The notes under the pieces were generated by a model, which saw only the letters and a program-made list of their open reading frames with translations, did not search any database and was not told where the DNA came from. From Prevotella aurantiaca JCM 15754 (GTDB taxonomy: Bacteria; Bacteroidota; Bacteroidia; Bacteroidales; Bacteroidaceae): a DNA stretch of 59,352 nucleotides. The position numbers and the translations under genes were made by a program. The stretch covers positions 1 to 59,352 of the forward strand of contig NZ_BAKF01000016.1 of NCBI RefSeq assembly GCF_000614025.1. The letters are read 5' to 3'. Of the stretch, positions 43,778 through 52,440 are shown one piece after another; positions within the stretch are counted from its first letter, which is position 1; each line of letters opens with the position of its first letter.

Positions 43778-44863
43778 TTAATTATTCTTCTTATAACTTA
43801 TTACTGCCCAGCCACCCATAATGAGTCCGATAGCCGATAAAGCAAATACTTGATGGGCAATGCTGTTAAAGTTTCCGCCTCGAATGAACACCGTGCGCAT
43901 GGCTTCTATAAAGTAGCTTACAGGGTTTATGTAGGTGGAAAGGTAAGCGAAGTGTGGCATTGAGCGTGTTGGCGTGAACAAACCAGATAGCAAAAGGAGT
44001 ATCATCATGAAGAACCACATTACAAAAATGGCTTGTTGCATGGTGTCGGAATAGTTCGATACTATCAGTCCGAAGGCTGAAAAGAAGAGTGCTAACAGCA
44101 TGGAGAGCAAATAAATAAGGGCGATATTCCCCTCAGGAGTGATGCCGTAAACTGCCCAAGCGAGCAAAAGACAAACCGAAACAATGAAGATTGCAATGAG
44201 CCAGTAGGGAATCAGCTTACCAAGAATGAAGGTCCACTTACTCACTGGCGTTACGTTTATCTGCTCTATCGTGCCTGTTTCCTTCTCGCCCACGATGTTT
44301 AGCGTTGGCAAATAGCCTGTCATAAGCATCATAACGATGGTTAAGAGTGCGGGAATCATAAATAACTTGTAGTCAAGATGATTATTATAGAGGTATAATG
44401 TTGAAACTTTCGACTTGATAGATGCTGCTGTGGGCAACGCATGAGCAGTAACAATCTGAGATAAATACACCGAACCTATCGAGCCTTTTGTACCATTTAC
44501 GGCATTGACAGCCACAAGTACCTGTGGCTTTCGTCCCATAACGATATCGCGACTATAGTGTTGTGGTATTACAACAACCACATCAACGTCCGACTTTTCT
44601 ATATTATTGAGCGCAGCAGCATAAGTGGGTTGCTGCCCGTGAAGGACGAAATAGGTGTTGGCTTCTATCTCGTTTACCAGCTGTTGCGACTGTATGGAGT
44701 GGTCGTTATCCACAACATCTACCACAATATGCTTTATTTCCATGTTCATTACCCATGGCATGATGCACATAGTATTAATGGGAAACATCATAATAAGCCT
44801 TGGAAGAAACGAGTTTCGCAGTATTTGTGTGAACTCTTTTCGTAGGAGAAATTTTATCGTCAT
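43778..44863 (-). CDS. ABC-2 type permease, YbhR/YbhS-like (second permease)
   Basis: The 361-residue membrane protein has one N-terminal span (about 18-38), a large periplasmic domain (about 40-170) and five C-terminal spans (about 175-350). The ABC-2 signature region EKETGTIEQINVTPVSKW is present. It pairs with the next permease to form the channel of an exporter. It starts seven bases after the upstream permease's stop and is the last gene of the five-gene operon. Substrates of such systems are drugs, lipids or ions, but none is indicated here. Confidence 0.92.
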   Translation of the reverse strand: MTIKFLLRKEFTQILRNSFLPRLIMMFPINTMCIMPWVMNMEIKHIVVDVVDNDHSIQSQQLVNEIEANTYFVLHGQQPTYAAALNNIEKSDVDVVVVIPQHYSRDIVMGRKPQVLVAVNAVNGTKGSIGSVYLSQIVTAHALPTAASIKSKVSTLYLYNNHLDYKLFMIPALLTIVMMLMTGYLPTLNIVGEKETGTIEQINVTPVSKWTFILGKLIPYWLIAIFIVSVCLLLAWAVYGITPEGNIALIYLLSMLLALFFSAFGLIVSNYSDTMQQAIFVMWFFMMILLLLSGLFTPTRSMPHFAYLSTYINPVSYFIEAMRTVFIRGGNFNSIAHQVFALSAIGLIMGGWAVISYKKNN

Positions 44864-44869
44864 GGTGTT

Positions 44870-45928
44870 TTATTCTAATCGTTTATTAAATTTCACAAGG
44901 GCAAGCGATAGCAACGCCACCAGCATACCAGCAAGAATGATCATCTCTCGGTACACTTCTTCAATGCCAACTCCCATAATCATCAGCTTGCGCATGGCAC
45001 TTGTGTAGTATCGTGTTGGGATTATGGCCGACACATATTGCAATATTTTGGGCATAGACTCTATCGGAAATATCATGCCCGAGAGCATAACGATGGGCAT
45101 TAGCAGTACCATTGCCGACAATAATAGGGCCACAAGCTGTGTCTTCGCTATTGTTGAAACAAGCAATCCTAACGAAAGCGCCAAGAGAATGTACAGGGTA
45201 GAAACTGCAAAAATTAGCCCTATCGAACCTTGTATTGGCACTCCCAGTACGAAAGTTGCCATCAACAGTATTGTTATCAGTATGATAAAAGCCAGCACCA
45301 AGTAGGGTATCACCTTCGCAAAGACTACCATTAGCGGATTAGCAGGCGACACTAACAACACCTCCATCGTACCTTTTTCCTTCTCACGTACAATAGATAT
45401 GGAGGTCATCATGGCGCAAATAAGCATCAACAACGTTCCCATGATGGCAGGAACAAAGTTGTATGCCGACTTCATTTGCGGGTTGTAAAGCAGCTTTGAG
45501 TTCACAACACCGCCGTCGACATTGGCAATTACCGCATTGGCATAGGTTGTCCAAAGCTGCGCCATATTGGGGTCGGCAGCATCAACAATTAGCTGATAGC
45601 CTGTCTTTTTGCTTGCAAAGTCTTGCGCAAACACCACCGCCATGTCGGCTTTCTGTGCTTGTATCGTTCTTTCCGCCTCGTTAGGAGTCGCCACAATCTT
45701 TGTTATGGTGAAGTATTCGGATACCGACAATCGGTCTATAACCTGCTGAGTGGCGTAGTCGGCATTGCTCATTACAACTACAACACGCACGTTTCGTACG
45801 TCGTTGGTAATCGCAAAGCCAAACAAAAGCATCATCACTAACGGCATACCGAATAGCATTAGCATCGTACGCTTGTCTCGAAAGATGTGCTTTGACTCCT
45901 TTATGACAAATGAAAAAAAACGCTTCAT
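44870..45928 (-). CDS. ABC-2 type permease, YbhR/YbhS-like (first permease)
   Basis: This 352-residue paralogue of the downstream permease has the same topology: N-terminal span in MLMLFGMPLVMMLLFGFAIT, a periplasmic domain about 45-165, and five C-terminal spans. It carries the ABC-2 motif REKEKGTMEVLLVSPANPLM. The two permeases are presumably a heterodimer energised by the tandem ATPase just upstream (32 bases apart). The order adaptor, ATPase, permease, permease matches E. coli ybhGFSR. Confidence 0.92.
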   Translation of the reverse strand: MKRFFSFVIKESKHIFRDKRTMLMLFGMPLVMMLLFGFAITNDVRNVRVVVVMSNADYATQQVIDRLSVSEYFTITKIVATPNEAERTIQAQKADMAVVFAQDFASKKTGYQLIVDAADPNMAQLWTTYANAVIANVDGGVVNSKLLYNPQMKSAYNFVPAIMGTLLMLICAMMTSISIVREKEKGTMEVLLVSPANPLMVVFAKVIPYLVLAFIILITILLMATFVLGVPIQGSIGLIFAVSTLYILLALSLGLLVSTIAKTQLVALLLSAMVLLMPIVMLSGMIFPIESMPKILQYVSAIIPTRYYTSAMRKLMIMGVGIEEVYREMIILAGMLVALLSLALVKFNKRLE

Positions 45929-45960
45929 ATAGATTGAACCTTTCTTTTTAAAGTGAAATC

Positions 45961-47433
45961 TTAGTCGGAACTTCGTGTTGCCTGACGTGCTAAATAGGTG
46001 AAAACATGGTCCATATCGGGCTGATTAAGATTGCGTTTCAGTTCGTCGGGCGTACCCAAAGCCTTTATTTTGCCGTCTACCATGATGGAAATGCGGTCGC
46101 AATATTCTGCTTCGTCCATGTAGTGGGTCGTTACAAATATCGTTATTCCACGCTCGGCAGCGTCGTATATCAGTTCCCAAAACTGACGACGGGTGGCTGG
46201 ATCGACCCCTCCTGTTGGCTCATCGAGGAAGACTACGCCTGGATTATGGAAGATACTAACCGAGAAAGCAAGCTTTTGCTTCCAGCCTAAAGGTAGACTT
46301 GACACCAACGAATTGCGGTGTTTTGCAAAGTCTAACTGCTGTAATAGTTCGTCGGTTTTCCTACTGATGTTTTCTTCTTTCATGCCATAAATACCAGCAA
46401 ACAGTCTGATGTTTTCTGCTACAGTAAGGTCTTCGTAGAGCGAGAACCGCTGACTCATGTAACCAATGTGGCGCTTTATCTGTTCGTACTCGGTGCTTAT
46501 GTCGAATCCAACCACCCTTCCTGTGCCGCTTGTAGGCTGATTTAAGCCCGTAAGCATGTGCATTGCGGTTGTCTTACCGGCTCCGTTAGCACCCAAAAAG
46601 CCAAATATCTCACCCTTCTTTACGCTAAACGAGATGTCGTCTACAGCTCGAAAGCTTCCGAAAGCCTTAACAAGATGTTCCACTTCTATCACGTTTGCAT
46701 CGTCGTTAGCCTTATTTGGTCGGCTGTTTTCCTTTCTTTCGATGCTTGGCGGGTCGAAAATATCAGCAAATTCGGTCAGTATTTCGTCGGGAGCACCTAT
46801 GCCTTGTAAGCTACCTTCATAGAGAAAGCCCACCCGTTCGCAGCTTCTTACCTCGTCAAGATAAGGCGTTGACGCTACAATCGTAATGTTTTGTTCCTTC
46901 AATCCCGCCAAAATCTCCCACAATTCCTTGCGACTTACAGGGTCAACGCCCGTTGTTGGCTCGTCAAGAAAGAGTATTTGGGGCGCATGAACAAGCGCGC
47001 AGCAGAGCGCTAACTTCTGTTTCATTCCGCCAGAGAGGGCTCCTGCCTTTCTGTTTCTGAAGGGTTCGAGTTGCGAGTAGATGCCTTTAATGGAGTCGTA
47101 GTTCTCTTCTACCGTTGTATTGAAGAGGGTTGCGAAGAACTGAAGGTTCTCTTCTATGGTTAAATCCTGGTAGAGTGAGAACCTGCCCGGCATATAACCC
47201 ACACGCTTGCGTATCTCTTTCATCTGGCTTACCACGTCGTATCCTTCTACTGTTGCCGTACCTTCGTTGGGCAGTAGCAGCGAACAGAGTATGCGAAACA
47301 TTGACGTTTTGCCTGCTCCGTCAGGCCCAATGAGTCCGAAAACCTCGCCTTTCTCTACCGAAAAGCTAACGTTCCGTAGTGCTTCTACCTTGCCATAGTG
47401 TTTCGATATGTTGTTTACTTCGATAGCATTCAT
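45961..47433 (-). CDS. Tandem ABC ATPase, YbhF-like
   Basis: The 490-residue cytoplasmic protein contains two complete nucleotide-binding domains. Domain 1 has Walker A GPDGAGKTS (about 36-44), signature ALSGGMKQKL and Walker B LFLDEPTTGVDP. Domain 2 has Walker A GANGAGKTT (about 285), a variant signature SLPLGWKQKL and Walker B VFLDEPTGGVDP. Domain 1 keeps the canonical LSGG, but domain 2 does not, so the two ATP sites are probably unequal, as in YbhF-type proteins. It powers the two permeases downstream and receives the adaptor upstream. Confidence 0.93.
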   Translation of the reverse strand: MNAIEVNNISKHYGKVEALRNVSFSVEKGEVFGLIGPDGAGKTSMFRILCSLLLPNEGTATVEGYDVVSQMKEIRKRVGYMPGRFSLYQDLTIEENLQFFATLFNTTVEENYDSIKGIYSQLEPFRNRKAGALSGGMKQKLALCCALVHAPQILFLDEPTTGVDPVSRKELWEILAGLKEQNITIVASTPYLDEVRSCERVGFLYEGSLQGIGAPDEILTEFADIFDPPSIERKENSRPNKANDDANVIEVEHLVKAFGSFRAVDDISFSVKKGEIFGFLGANGAGKTTAMHMLTGLNQPTSGTGRVVGFDISTEYEQIKRHIGYMSQRFSLYEDLTVAENIRLFAGIYGMKEENISRKTDELLQQLDFAKHRNSLVSSLPLGWKQKLAFSVSIFHNPGVVFLDEPTGGVDPATRRQFWELIYDAAERGITIFVTTHYMDEAEYCDRISIMVDGKIKALGTPDELKRNLNQPDMDHVFTYLARQATRSSD

Positions 47434-47448
47434 TTCTTTTTGCGATAC

Positions 47449-48465
47449 TTAAAACTTTACTTCGCCATACATTCCTATCTTTACGAAGCCGTCGTTTGTG
47501 AACTTTATCTTGATGGCATAGACCAAATCGGCACGCTCATCTTCGGTTACGATGGTCTTAGGGGTAAACTCTGAGCGGCTCGAAATCCATGTAATCACTC
47601 CGTTATACTGCTTTTTTTCACCGCCTCCGTAGTCGGCAAGCACTTTCACATGCTGTCCGAGACGAACCTTTTTCAACTGTTCTGAAGTGATGTATGCCCT
47701 TATGAACATGTTCTTTGTATCGGCAATCTTGAACAAAGGCTTCCCTATTGTAACAAATTCGCCCTGCTCTGCATACTTCTCCAAGATGGTTCCAGCGAGC
47801 GGACTCTTCACGAAGGTGTGGGCAATCTGGTCGTCTATCTGTGCTTGTTGGTTGCGAACGCCAGCTTTTTGAGCCGTTACGCCAGCCTGTTGCGAACTAA
47901 TTCCGTCTATCTGAGCAGCTATTCCTTTGTTTTGTTCTGCCAATGCTGCATTCTGACTGGCTATCTGTTCTTCAGTAGCAACGAGCTGTTTCTGCAACAC
48001 TTGTATCTGATAATCGATGTCGTCTACCTGCTTTTGTGGTACAGCACCATCTCTAAGAAGTTCTGAAAAGCGTTGTCGCTCACGCTGTTGGTTGGCTATC
48101 TGCTGACGAATGGCTGCCACTTGCTTCTTCAAATCGAGCTGTTTGCTTGCCGTTGCCTGCTGGTTGGCAACCAACTGGCGCTTGTTTGCGTCGAGCTGAC
48201 CATCGGTTGCAGTCAGTTGTTCGGTGTTTGTTGCGAGTTGAGCACGCTTCAATGAGAGCTGGCGAGCGTCTATTTGTCCCACCGTTACACCATAATTAAG
48301 TAACTGTCCTTCTGTAACTTGAAAGCTAATGAGCTGCCCTGACGATTCGGCAGATACCGTAACTTCAGTTGCTTCAAACGTTCCCGTTGCGTCATAGTCC
48401 TTTTTATCTTCTCCGCAAGATGCCATTACAAGGGCAAGACTTGCTAATATCAATACCTTTTTCAT
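47449..48465 (-). CDS. HlyD-family periplasmic adaptor lipoprotein
   Basis: The 338-residue membrane-fusion protein has a lipoprotein signal ending LVMASC (Cys17). A biotinyl-lipoyl-like strand pair flanks (GTFEATEVTVSAESSGQLIS at the N-side, VKSPLAGTILEKYAEQGEFV at about 215) a very long Gln-rich alpha-helical hairpin (about 80-210, for example KKQVAAIRQQIANQQRERQR). It links the inner-membrane ABC exporter with the outer-membrane TolC-type channel upstream. It is placed 18 bases after the channel gene's stop codon. Confidence 0.92.
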   Translation of the reverse strand: MKKVLILASLALVMASCGEDKKDYDATGTFEATEVTVSAESSGQLISFQVTEGQLLNYGVTVGQIDARQLSLKRAQLATNTEQLTATDGQLDANKRQLVANQQATASKQLDLKKQVAAIRQQIANQQRERQRFSELLRDGAVPQKQVDDIDYQIQVLQKQLVATEEQIASQNAALAEQNKGIAAQIDGISSQQAGVTAQKAGVRNQQAQIDDQIAHTFVKSPLAGTILEKYAEQGEFVTIGKPLFKIADTKNMFIRAYITSEQLKKVRLGQHVKVLADYGGGEKKQYNGVITWISSRSEFTPKTIVTEDERADLVYAIKIKFTNDGFVKIGMYGEVKF

Positions 48466-48482
48466 ATCTGTTGGTTGGTTAG

Positions 48483-49754
48483 TTATTCGTTATTTGTATA
48501 TTTAAGAGCGTACATTTCCTTCAACATATCTATCTCGTGGATAGCCTGTTGTGTCTTTGCTGCATTCTCGTTGTTAATCTCTCGCAACAAACTATTGACG
48601 TCTATGATGCCATGAACAAGTTTCGATTCGGCTGCTTTGCGTACGTTTGTGCGCAGAGTAATTATCTCTTCGTCGCCTTGCATCATGGTTTTAAATCGGT
48701 CGATGTTCTCTGTTTGCTGTATCTGTTCCATATTATTGTTGAACTGGAAGACCTCCCTTGCGTTCTCAATCAGTTCGCGTTGCAAGCGTAACTTGGCTTT
48801 ATCGTTCTTGCGCGTATAGAGAGCGCCCACGTTCCACGATAGTTTTATGCCCACAATGCCGTTCAAACTCCATTTCTTATTCATCATATCGTCGAACATA
48901 TTCAGCCCTGGATAGCCGTAATAGCCATGCGCAAAGAGTCCTAAACGTGGACGAAGCTGTGTGTCTAATGCCTTTTCTCTTGTTTCGGCAAGTTTTATTT
49001 GATGGTCGAACAAGCGCATTTCGGGTCGGTTACCAGCCAAATTGTTGGTTTCGACAGGCGTTGGCTTTGTGGCGTTGCTAACTTCTATGCCGCAGAAAGC
49101 ACTTAACATGCGTTGCAACATTTGTCGTTGCGCTTTCAAACTCTCGTTCTGTTGTGCTATACTTAGCCTTTCTGCCTTTACGTTATCAAGGTCGCTTGTG
49201 GCAGCAGTACCGCCTTTTAGCATGGCAGCGAGTTTGGTTTCGCTCGATAATAATAAGGCTTTAACATCGTTGTTCAGTCTGATTTGCTCGTCAAGGAGCA
49301 AGAGCGAGAAGTACATTTCATTGACACGCTTGCGCACTTGATACATATTTACGTCGGCTTGAGCCTGCTCTACCTTTCCTTCTTGGCGTGCAATGTTGCG
49401 CTGTTGGCTTATGGCGCCACCATCGTAGAGGGTTTGTTGCAGGTCGATAGCCATTTTATACTGGTCCTTCGATAGTCCTTTCATGTTCAGTCCTAACTGT
49501 TGGAACATGCCTTTCATATTGTCTGGCCACCCCGCAACATCGCTTTGAAAGGTTGCTTGCGCCGAAGCCGTAATCTGTGGCTGCCACCCTTTCTGAATAT
49601 TCTCAATGGTTAGCCGAGTGGTTTGGGCTATTAAGTCATACTGTTTTATAAAGGGATAGTTCTTTTCTGCAGCCTGCTGACATTCTTCCAACGTCTGTGC
49701 CTGTGCGCTAAAGACAGCCAGTAGCAGGACAAGGGTTAATGTTTTCTTTTTCAT
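48483..49754 (-). CDS. TolC-family outer-membrane efflux protein
   Basis: The 423-residue channel protein has a signal peptide (LTLVLLLAVFSAQA). Two long internally repeated helical halves are seen (about 20-210 and 215-423). The N-half opens TLEECQQAAEKNYPFIKQYD, the typical outer-membrane-factor start, and ends in YKMAIDLQQTLYDGGAISQQ with its conserved beta-strand Asp-Gly-Gly. The second half mirrors this with KLSWNVGALYTRKNDKAKLR. It is the first gene of the exporter operon, transcribed divergently from the AraC regulator, with a TACCTTTG box at 49815-49822. Confidence 0.92.
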   Translation of the reverse strand: MKKKTLTLVLLLAVFSAQAQTLEECQQAAEKNYPFIKQYDLIAQTTRLTIENIQKGWQPQITASAQATFQSDVAGWPDNMKGMFQQLGLNMKGLSKDQYKMAIDLQQTLYDGGAISQQRNIARQEGKVEQAQADVNMYQVRKRVNEMYFSLLLLDEQIRLNNDVKALLLSSETKLAAMLKGGTAATSDLDNVKAERLSIAQQNESLKAQRQMLQRMLSAFCGIEVSNATKPTPVETNNLAGNRPEMRLFDHQIKLAETREKALDTQLRPRLGLFAHGYYGYPGLNMFDDMMNKKWSLNGIVGIKLSWNVGALYTRKNDKAKLRLQRELIENAREVFQFNNNMEQIQQTENIDRFKTMMQGDEEIITLRTNVRKAAESKLVHGIIDVNSLLREINNENAAKTQQAIHEIDMLKEMYALKYTNNE

Positions 49755-49814
49755 ATCGCTTACTTTTGTTTTTTCTTACGTATAATTTATCGCTTCTATT
49801 TCGTTTCGACGATG

Positions 49815-49822
49815 CAAAGGTA
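49815..49822 (-). promoter_or_regulatory. -7 promoter box of the exporter operon
   Basis: TACCTTTG on the minus strand, about 60 bases upstream of the tolC-like ATG. It shares the 200-bp divergent region with the araC-type gene, whose repeats at 49906-49939 could influence both. Confidence 0.6.
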
Positions 49823-49905
49823 GAGTAGTTCTTATTTAGCGAATTAACCATTGCACCGATAAAATTTCCCTTTTGTACGATTATCATAGAATTTATTCTT
49901 TTATC

Positions 49906-49939
49906 CAATATAATCATGTTATATTTGCAATATAATCAT
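49906..49939 (+). promoter_or_regulatory. AraC-gene promoter flanked by 12-bp direct repeats (operator candidate)
   Basis: CAATATAATCAT occurs at 49906-49917 and again at 49928-49939, 22 bp apart (two helical turns), on either side of the -7 box TATATTTG (49920-49927). A weaker copy of the half (ATTATCAT) lies at 49880-49887. Paired direct repeats of this kind are the usual binding pattern of AraC-type dimers, so autoregulation is likely. Confidence 0.55.
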
Positions 49940-49955
49940 ACAAAAAGGAAATTTT

Positions 49956-50816
49956 ATGGATAAAGGGAAGGTAGTAAACCAAGTTTCGTTAGACAATATC
50001 GACTTAGAAGCGGTGCTGAAACATCAGGATAAAGCTTTTATAAACGAAGATGTGGTTCTTATTTACAATGGAAACATACTCCAAAGTCCGCTCTTTCATA
50101 AAGAAGAAATATACCAAATAGCAGAGCCTCGCATCATTTTTGTAATGGGAGGTCAGGGCGATGCCTGTATCAATCTGCAAGATTACCACTTAGAACAAGG
50201 TTATGTGGTAATGACTCCCCCCGATACTATCTTCGAAATCAATGATGTTTCGCCCGATGCCCGCCTCGTTGCCATCGTGTTTCGCGACAGCATTGACATG
50301 CCCGAAGAGATTATACATAAAGCTACTCCGACAGACTTCGACCGACTTTTGCGTATGTTTTACCTTGTTTGGGACATTGTACATGTTTCGCCCTATCGCA
50401 GAAAAACCGTGCAACATCTGCTTAAAGCCATTGTTACCGACATTCAGGAGCTAAAGGAAGCAGAGGTTGAAACCACCAGAAAAGAAGGGTCTACACGTAC
50501 AGAAGAGCTATTTTTACAATTCAAACGCTTGGTGCATCAGCACTGTATGGAGCAGCGTTCCATTCCTTTTTATGCCGATTTGCTGCACATTACGCCACAC
50601 CATCTTTCTGCCATCATTAAGAAAGTGAGCGGTCAAAGTGTGATGTATTGGATTAACCGTGCTACTATTCAGAAAGCAAAAGTACTGCTGAAAACCAATG
50701 GTCTGATGACTTTCGAAATAGCAAACCGCATGAACTTCCCCAGTGCTTCGGCCTTTTCGAAATACTTTAAACGCGAAACGGGCATGACACCCCGTGCTTA
50801 TCAAGAGAGCAATTAA
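49956..50816 (+). CDS. AraC-family transcriptional regulator
   Basis: The 286-residue protein has an N-terminal cupin-like sensing region (about 20-150) and a C-terminal AraC DNA-binding domain (about 190-286). Two helix-turn-helix units lie in FYADLLHITPHHLSAIIKKV and MTFEIANRMNFPSASAFSKY, and the family ending FKRETGMTPRAYQ is intact. It is divergent from the five-gene exporter operon and most likely controls it, together with its own gene. The inducer cannot be predicted. Confidence 0.92.
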   Translation: MDKGKVVNQVSLDNIDLEAVLKHQDKAFINEDVVLIYNGNILQSPLFHKEEIYQIAEPRIIFVMGGQGDACINLQDYHLEQGYVVMTPPDTIFEINDVSPDARLVAIVFRDSIDMPEEIIHKATPTDFDRLLRMFYLVWDIVHVSPYRRKTVQHLLKAIVTDIQELKEAEVETTRKEGSTRTEELFLQFKRLVHQHCMEQRSIPFYADLLHITPHHLSAIIKKVSGQSVMYWINRATIQKAKVLLKTNGLMTFEIANRMNFPSASAFSKYFKRETGMTPRAYQESN

Positions 50817-50916
50817 TAAGTAAACGAAGGCTGAAATGCTGCCTACGACAGACCACAAGAACTGCACAGAGCATACAGAAGAAACACAATAAAAAGCTAT
50901 AAATACCACCCTTACT

Positions 50917-51104
50917 TTGTAAAGAAAACACATGCAAAAAGCGAAAGCAATTGTTTGGCGTTGCAAAAGCGGCTGTTTTACGCTGCAATATAGGCGCTTT
51001 TGCCGTGCAAAACAGGCACTTTTAGAACGCAAAAGTACCTATATTGTAACGCATTGATAATAAGTTTATTACAGAAGATAAACGCTTCTGTAATTTATTT
51101 ACAA
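50917..51104. repeat. 22-bp-phased module element, copy H (188 bp)
   Basis: The ends TTGTAAAGAAA (50917-50927) and TTTATTTACAA (51094-51104) differ by one base. The modules are at 50963-50981, 50985-51003, 51007-51025 and 51029-51047, with the same spacers and orientations as copy G. It lies 100 bases after the araC-type gene and directly before a C-terminal gene remnant. Confidence 0.9.
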
Positions 51105-51109
51105 TTATT

Positions 51110-51233
51110 TATCTTCATCGGACACTTTAAACAGGGCTATATTTCAAAGCTTGTGAAGGGTTCGGCACAGTCTGGACAAGAGACGGAAGCGAAGTGGGTG
51201 CAGCACCGAATGACTACCAAAAAAGCGAAATAG
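51110..51233 (+). pseudogene. Possible C-terminal gene remnant next to element H
   Basis: Immediately after the element, one frame reads GHFKQGYISKLVKGSAQSGQ, then a charged end (ETEAKWVQHRMTTKKAK) and a stop. It looks like the last ~40 codons of a real protein, but it has no start or promoter. An element insertion or deletion could have removed the rest. The composition could also arise by chance. Confidence 0.25.
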
Positions 51234-51258
51234 TAGGCATTTTATAGAAAAATTTTAG

Positions 51259-51266
51259 TAATTTTG
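51259..51266 (+). promoter_or_regulatory. -7 promoter box of the PCMD lipoprotein gene
   Basis: TAATTTTG on the plus strand, 23 bases before the ATG at 51290. Confidence 0.6.
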
Positions 51267-51289
51267 CAGCCAGAAACAAAAATCTTAAA

Positions 51290-52417
51290 ATGATGAAACA
51301 CCTAAAATCATTGAAAACAGGAATTATTTTCTTATCACTTGTGCTATCTTTTTCTGCGTGTATCAAGGAGGAAGCACTCAACCAGGAAGCCGATATTATT
51401 GCGGCATCGTTGAAAGATAAAGGTCTTTTAATACGCGAACCAGTGATTACAAACAACGAAGTGAAGTTCTTTGTGAACGGCGGTACCAACGTTGGAAGAA
51501 TAGGACCAATGTTCGAACTAACTCCGGGGGCGACCATTTACCCCGCAAGTGGAACCGTTCGTAACTTTACTAAGTCGCGTATATACACTGTTACGTCGGA
51601 AGACGGGCTATGGAAGAAGGAATATAAGGTGTCTTTTGTGAGCAAAGACGTGGCTTCTGTCTACCATTTCGAGAACATTAAGTGGCACAAAGCAAAGCGT
51701 TCGTGGACCGATAGTAAGGCAAGTAACATCTTCCACATATTCTATGAGCTTACATCTCCTAAGGATACGCTGGAATGGGGAAGCGGAAATGCTGGCTACA
51801 TGGTGGCTAATTCGAGCGCAAAACCAGAGGAATACCCTACCAGTCAGGCTGATGGCGGTGTGAAAGGTAAGTGTGCGAAGCTGCAAACAGTGAGCACCGG
51901 GTCGTTCGGAAAGATGGCAAAAGCACCTATTGCAGCAGGTAATTTGTTTACAGGAACATTTAAAATAAACATTTCGAACCCTGCTAAATCGACACGTTTC
52001 GGACTTCCTTTCCGCAAAATACCTACACGTTTGACGGGTTACTATAAGTATAAGGCGGGCGAAAAGTTCACCGATAAGAATAGTAAAGAGGTGAAAGGAC
52101 AACGCGACGACTTTGCTATCTATGCTGTTCTCTACGAAGTTACATCGCAAGAGCCTTACCTTGATGGAACAAACTCGCTTACAAGCAGTAACATTGTGCT
52201 GAAAGCGGAACTCGAAAACCGCAAGGAAACAGACCAATGGACCAGCTTTGCTATCGACTTTAAGTCTGTTGACGGACGTAAGATAGACGAAAATAAACTG
52301 GAAGCAGGAAAGTATAACCTCGCCATCATTATGTCGTCGAGCAAGGACGGTGCCGTTTTCAATGGTGCAGTGGGCAGTACGCTCTACGTAGACGAAATAG
52401 AACTAATCTACAAATAA
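51290..52417 (+). CDS. PCMD-domain surface lipoprotein
   Basis: The 375-residue lipoprotein has a signal ending LSFSAC (lipobox, Cys24), a short Ig-like module (about 45-115, IREPVITNNEVKFFVNGGTN ... YTVTSEDGLWKKEYKVSF), and the carbohydrate-associated PCMD beta-sandwich (about 125-375). The latter has the family's Trp/Gly-rich NAGYMVAN and LYVDEIELIYK ends. In Bacteroidota such lipoproteins are often paired with an outer-membrane barrel, as here: the next gene begins 23 bases later. Glycan binding is an inference from the domain. Confidence 0.82.
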   Translation: MMKHLKSLKTGIIFLSLVLSFSACIKEEALNQEADIIAASLKDKGLLIREPVITNNEVKFFVNGGTNVGRIGPMFELTPGATIYPASGTVRNFTKSRIYTVTSEDGLWKKEYKVSFVSKDVASVYHFENIKWHKAKRSWTDSKASNIFHIFYELTSPKDTLEWGSGNAGYMVANSSAKPEEYPTSQADGGVKGKCAKLQTVSTGSFGKMAKAPIAAGNLFTGTFKINISNPAKSTRFGLPFRKIPTRLTGYYKYKAGEKFTDKNSKEVKGQRDDFAIYAVLYEVTSQEPYLDGTNSLTSSNIVLKAELENRKETDQWTSFAIDFKSVDGRKIDENKLEAGKYNLAIIMSSSKDGAVFNGAVGSTLYVDEIELIYK

Positions 52418-52440
52418 ACCTTTAACCTACGAAAAAAGAA

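Noticed and set aside
11387..51032. Open frames of about 60-170 codons spanning each of the eight module arrays (for example 43316-43498 and 50514-51032 on the minus strand)
   Set aside because: Because 22 is not a multiple of three, the same module is read in all three frames; the similar products (rich in AKQPLL and CFA-type runs) follow from the repeat itself. They have no promoter or start of their own.
11512..51047. CRISPR arrays
   Set aside because: The repeat unit is 19 bp with only 3-bp spacers, modules occur in both orientations, and there are no cas genes.
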